64,000 bases of DNA, taken from assembly GCF_022513565.1 (NCBI RefSeq), contig NZ_JAKWBE010000011.1, positions 1 to 64,000 on the forward strand, written 5' to 3'. A program made the position numbers and the translations under genes. This document shows positions 62,967 through 64,000 of this stretch, piece after piece; the stretch's first letter is position 1, and the number at the start of each line of letters is the position of its first letter. Source of the stretch: Streptomyces gilvus. Lineage in GTDB: Bacteria; Actinomycetota; Actinomycetes; Streptomycetales; Streptomycetaceae. The notes beneath the pieces were generated by a model that made no database searches, was not told where the DNA came from, and worked only from the letters and a program-made list of their open reading frames with translations.

Positions 62967-64000
62967 TCAGTCCTGCCGGGAGTACTGCCGGACGCCCCCG
63001 CGCCACACCTCGGCGACCAGCGGCACGCCCGGACGGTAGGCGAGGTGGACGTGGCTCGGGGCGTCGAGGACGAGCAGGTCCGCCCGGGCGCCGGGGGCGA
63101 GCCGGCCGATGTCGTCCCGGCGCAGGGCCGCCGCGCCGCCCGCCGTGGCCGACCAGACGGCCTCGTCGGGGGTCATGCCCATGTCCCGTACGGCGAGGGC
63201 GATGCAGAACGGCACGGACGAGGTGAAGGACGAGCCCGGGTTGCAGTCGGTGGACAGGGCGACCGTGACGCCCGCGTCCAGCAGCCGCCGGGCGTCCGGC
63301 CACGCGGCGCGCGTGGAGAACTCGGCGCCGGGCAGCAGCGTGGCGACCGTGTCGCCGTTCGCCAGGGCGTCCACGTCCGCGTCGGTGAGATGGGTGCAGT
63401 GGTCGGCGCTGGCCGCGTCCAGTTCGACGGCGAGCTGGACGCCGGGGCCGTGGGAGAGCTGGTTGGCGTGGATGCGCGGGGTCAGGCCCTTCGCCTTTCC
63501 GGCGGTGAGGATCGCGCGGGCCTGGTCGCCGTCGAAGGCGCCCTTCTCGCAGAAGACGTCGATCCAACGGGCGTACGGGGCACAGGCGTCGAGCATCTCG
63601 CCGGTGACCAGGTCGACATAGGCGGCCGGGTCGTCGGCGAAGTCCGGGGAGACGATGTGGGCGCCGAGATAGGTGACCTCGTCGGTGTGCGCGGCGGCGA
63701 TGCGCAGGGCGCGGGCCTCGTCGGCGACGGTGAGGCCGTAGCCGGACTTGGTCTCGAAGGTGGTGGTGCCCTGACGGAGGGCCTCGGCGAGGTAGCGGGT
63801 GAGGTTGGCCTCCAGCTCCTCGTCCGTGGCGGCGCGGGTGGCGGCGACGGTGGTGCGGATGCCGCCCGCGGTGTAGCTGCGGCCGGACATGCGGGCGTTG
63901 AACTCCTGGGTGCGGTCGCCCGCGAACACCAGGTGCGAGTGCGAGTCAACGAAGCCCGGGAGCACCGCCCGGCCACCGGCGTCGACCCGATTGTCAGTGG
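62967..64000 (-). CDS. hutI: Imidazolonepropionase (N-terminus beyond the window)
   Basis: The frame stays open to the right edge, so the start is missing; 344 codons and a stop are visible. The enzyme hydrolyses 4-imidazolone-5-propanoate to formiminoglutamate in histidine degradation. Visible amidohydrolase features: [14 protein letters not shown] (metal-binding HxH), [24 protein letters not shown] and [13 protein letters not shown] (the metal Asp). The C-terminus ends [10 protein letters not shown]. Its convergent neighbour is the sigma-lectin fusion, with the two stop codons abutting at 62966/62967. Confidence 0.95.
   Translation of the reverse strand, partial: TDNRVDAGGRAVLPGFVDSHSHLVFAGDRTQEFNARMSGRSYTAGGIRTTVAATRAATDEELEANLTRYLAEALRQGTTTFETKSGYGLTVADEARALRIAAAHTDEVTYLGAHIVSPDFADDPAAYVDLVTGEMLDACAPYARWIDVFCEKGAFDGDQARAILTAGKAKGLTPRIHANQLSHGPGVQLAVELDAASADHCTHLTDADVDALANGDTVATLLPGAEFSTRAAWPDARRLLDAGVTVALSTDCNPGSSFTSSVPFCIALAVRDMGMTPDEAVWSATAGGAAALRRDDIGRLAPGARADLLVLDAPSHVHLAYRPGVPLVAEVWRGGVRQYSRQD

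Overview
The window is high-GC actinobacterial chromosome, almost certainly Streptomyces. It encodes the sporulation regulator WhiB with its familiar 87-residue sequence and F420 biosynthesis genes. It also has LAxTG/LPxTG sorting signals and many GTG/TTG starts. From memory, the gene order matches the S. coelicolor SCO3020-SCO3070 interval, and parts of it (manA-SIS-manB-DUF3499-zincin-whiB-fbiA-fbiB-manC-LCP and acyl-CoA dehydrogenase-purE-purK-GtrA) match the M. tuberculosis Rv3255c-Rv3277 region. This is ordinary core chromosome with a few accessory insertions.

Layout: 1-300 is the promoter and leader of an rRNA operon that runs off the left edge (minus strand). 302-9160 holds a SpoIIM-like protein, an RDD protein, an unknown protein, ahcY, a cation efflux protein, and the manA-SIS-Trm112 group. 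9297-9480 and 22475-22995 are two copies of a dispersed C-rich repeat next to the 3' ends of manB and manC. 9492-17858 holds manB, DUF3499, a degenerate zincin, a DUF5719 protein, a giant glycosyltransferase and whiB. 18325-19023 is a cysteine-rich leader peptide followed by cysteine dioxygenase. 19058-24082 holds fbiA-fbiB, an AlkA-type glycosylase and manC. 24236-40048 is a cell-envelope zone: a PGRP amidase, a TIGR03089 protein, seven LytR-CpsA-Psr (LCP) genes, a glycosyltransferase, a copper-storage protein and a HAD hydrolase. 40168-43486 holds a thioesterase, an acyl-CoA dehydrogenase and UDP-glucose dehydrogenase. 43615-48018 holds a CGNR regulator with two VOC proteins, an apparently inactive M19 dipeptidase, a YefM/YoeB toxin-antitoxin pair and an intact M19 dipeptidase. 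48015-50399 is purE-purK and GtrA. 50832-54659 is a two-component system and a peptide transporter. 54724-58721 is a four-gene surface-protein operon with two sortase substrates. 58943-61234 is a SigB-type partner-switching module (anti-sigma kinase, STAS antagonist, sigma factor). 61437-62966 is a sigma-like/zinc-motif/membrane/ricin-lectin fusion. The right edge cuts hutI.

Themes: mannose activation (manA-manB-manC) feeds envelope glycans, which the LCP ligases, glycosyltransferases, UDP-glucuronate supply and amidase would build or remodel. The most noteworthy items are the Cys-codon leader before cysteine dioxygenase, the sigma/anti-sigma/lectin fusion, the sortase-substrate operon with a WxL-interacting-like protein, and the M19 pseudoenzyme beside its intact paralogue.
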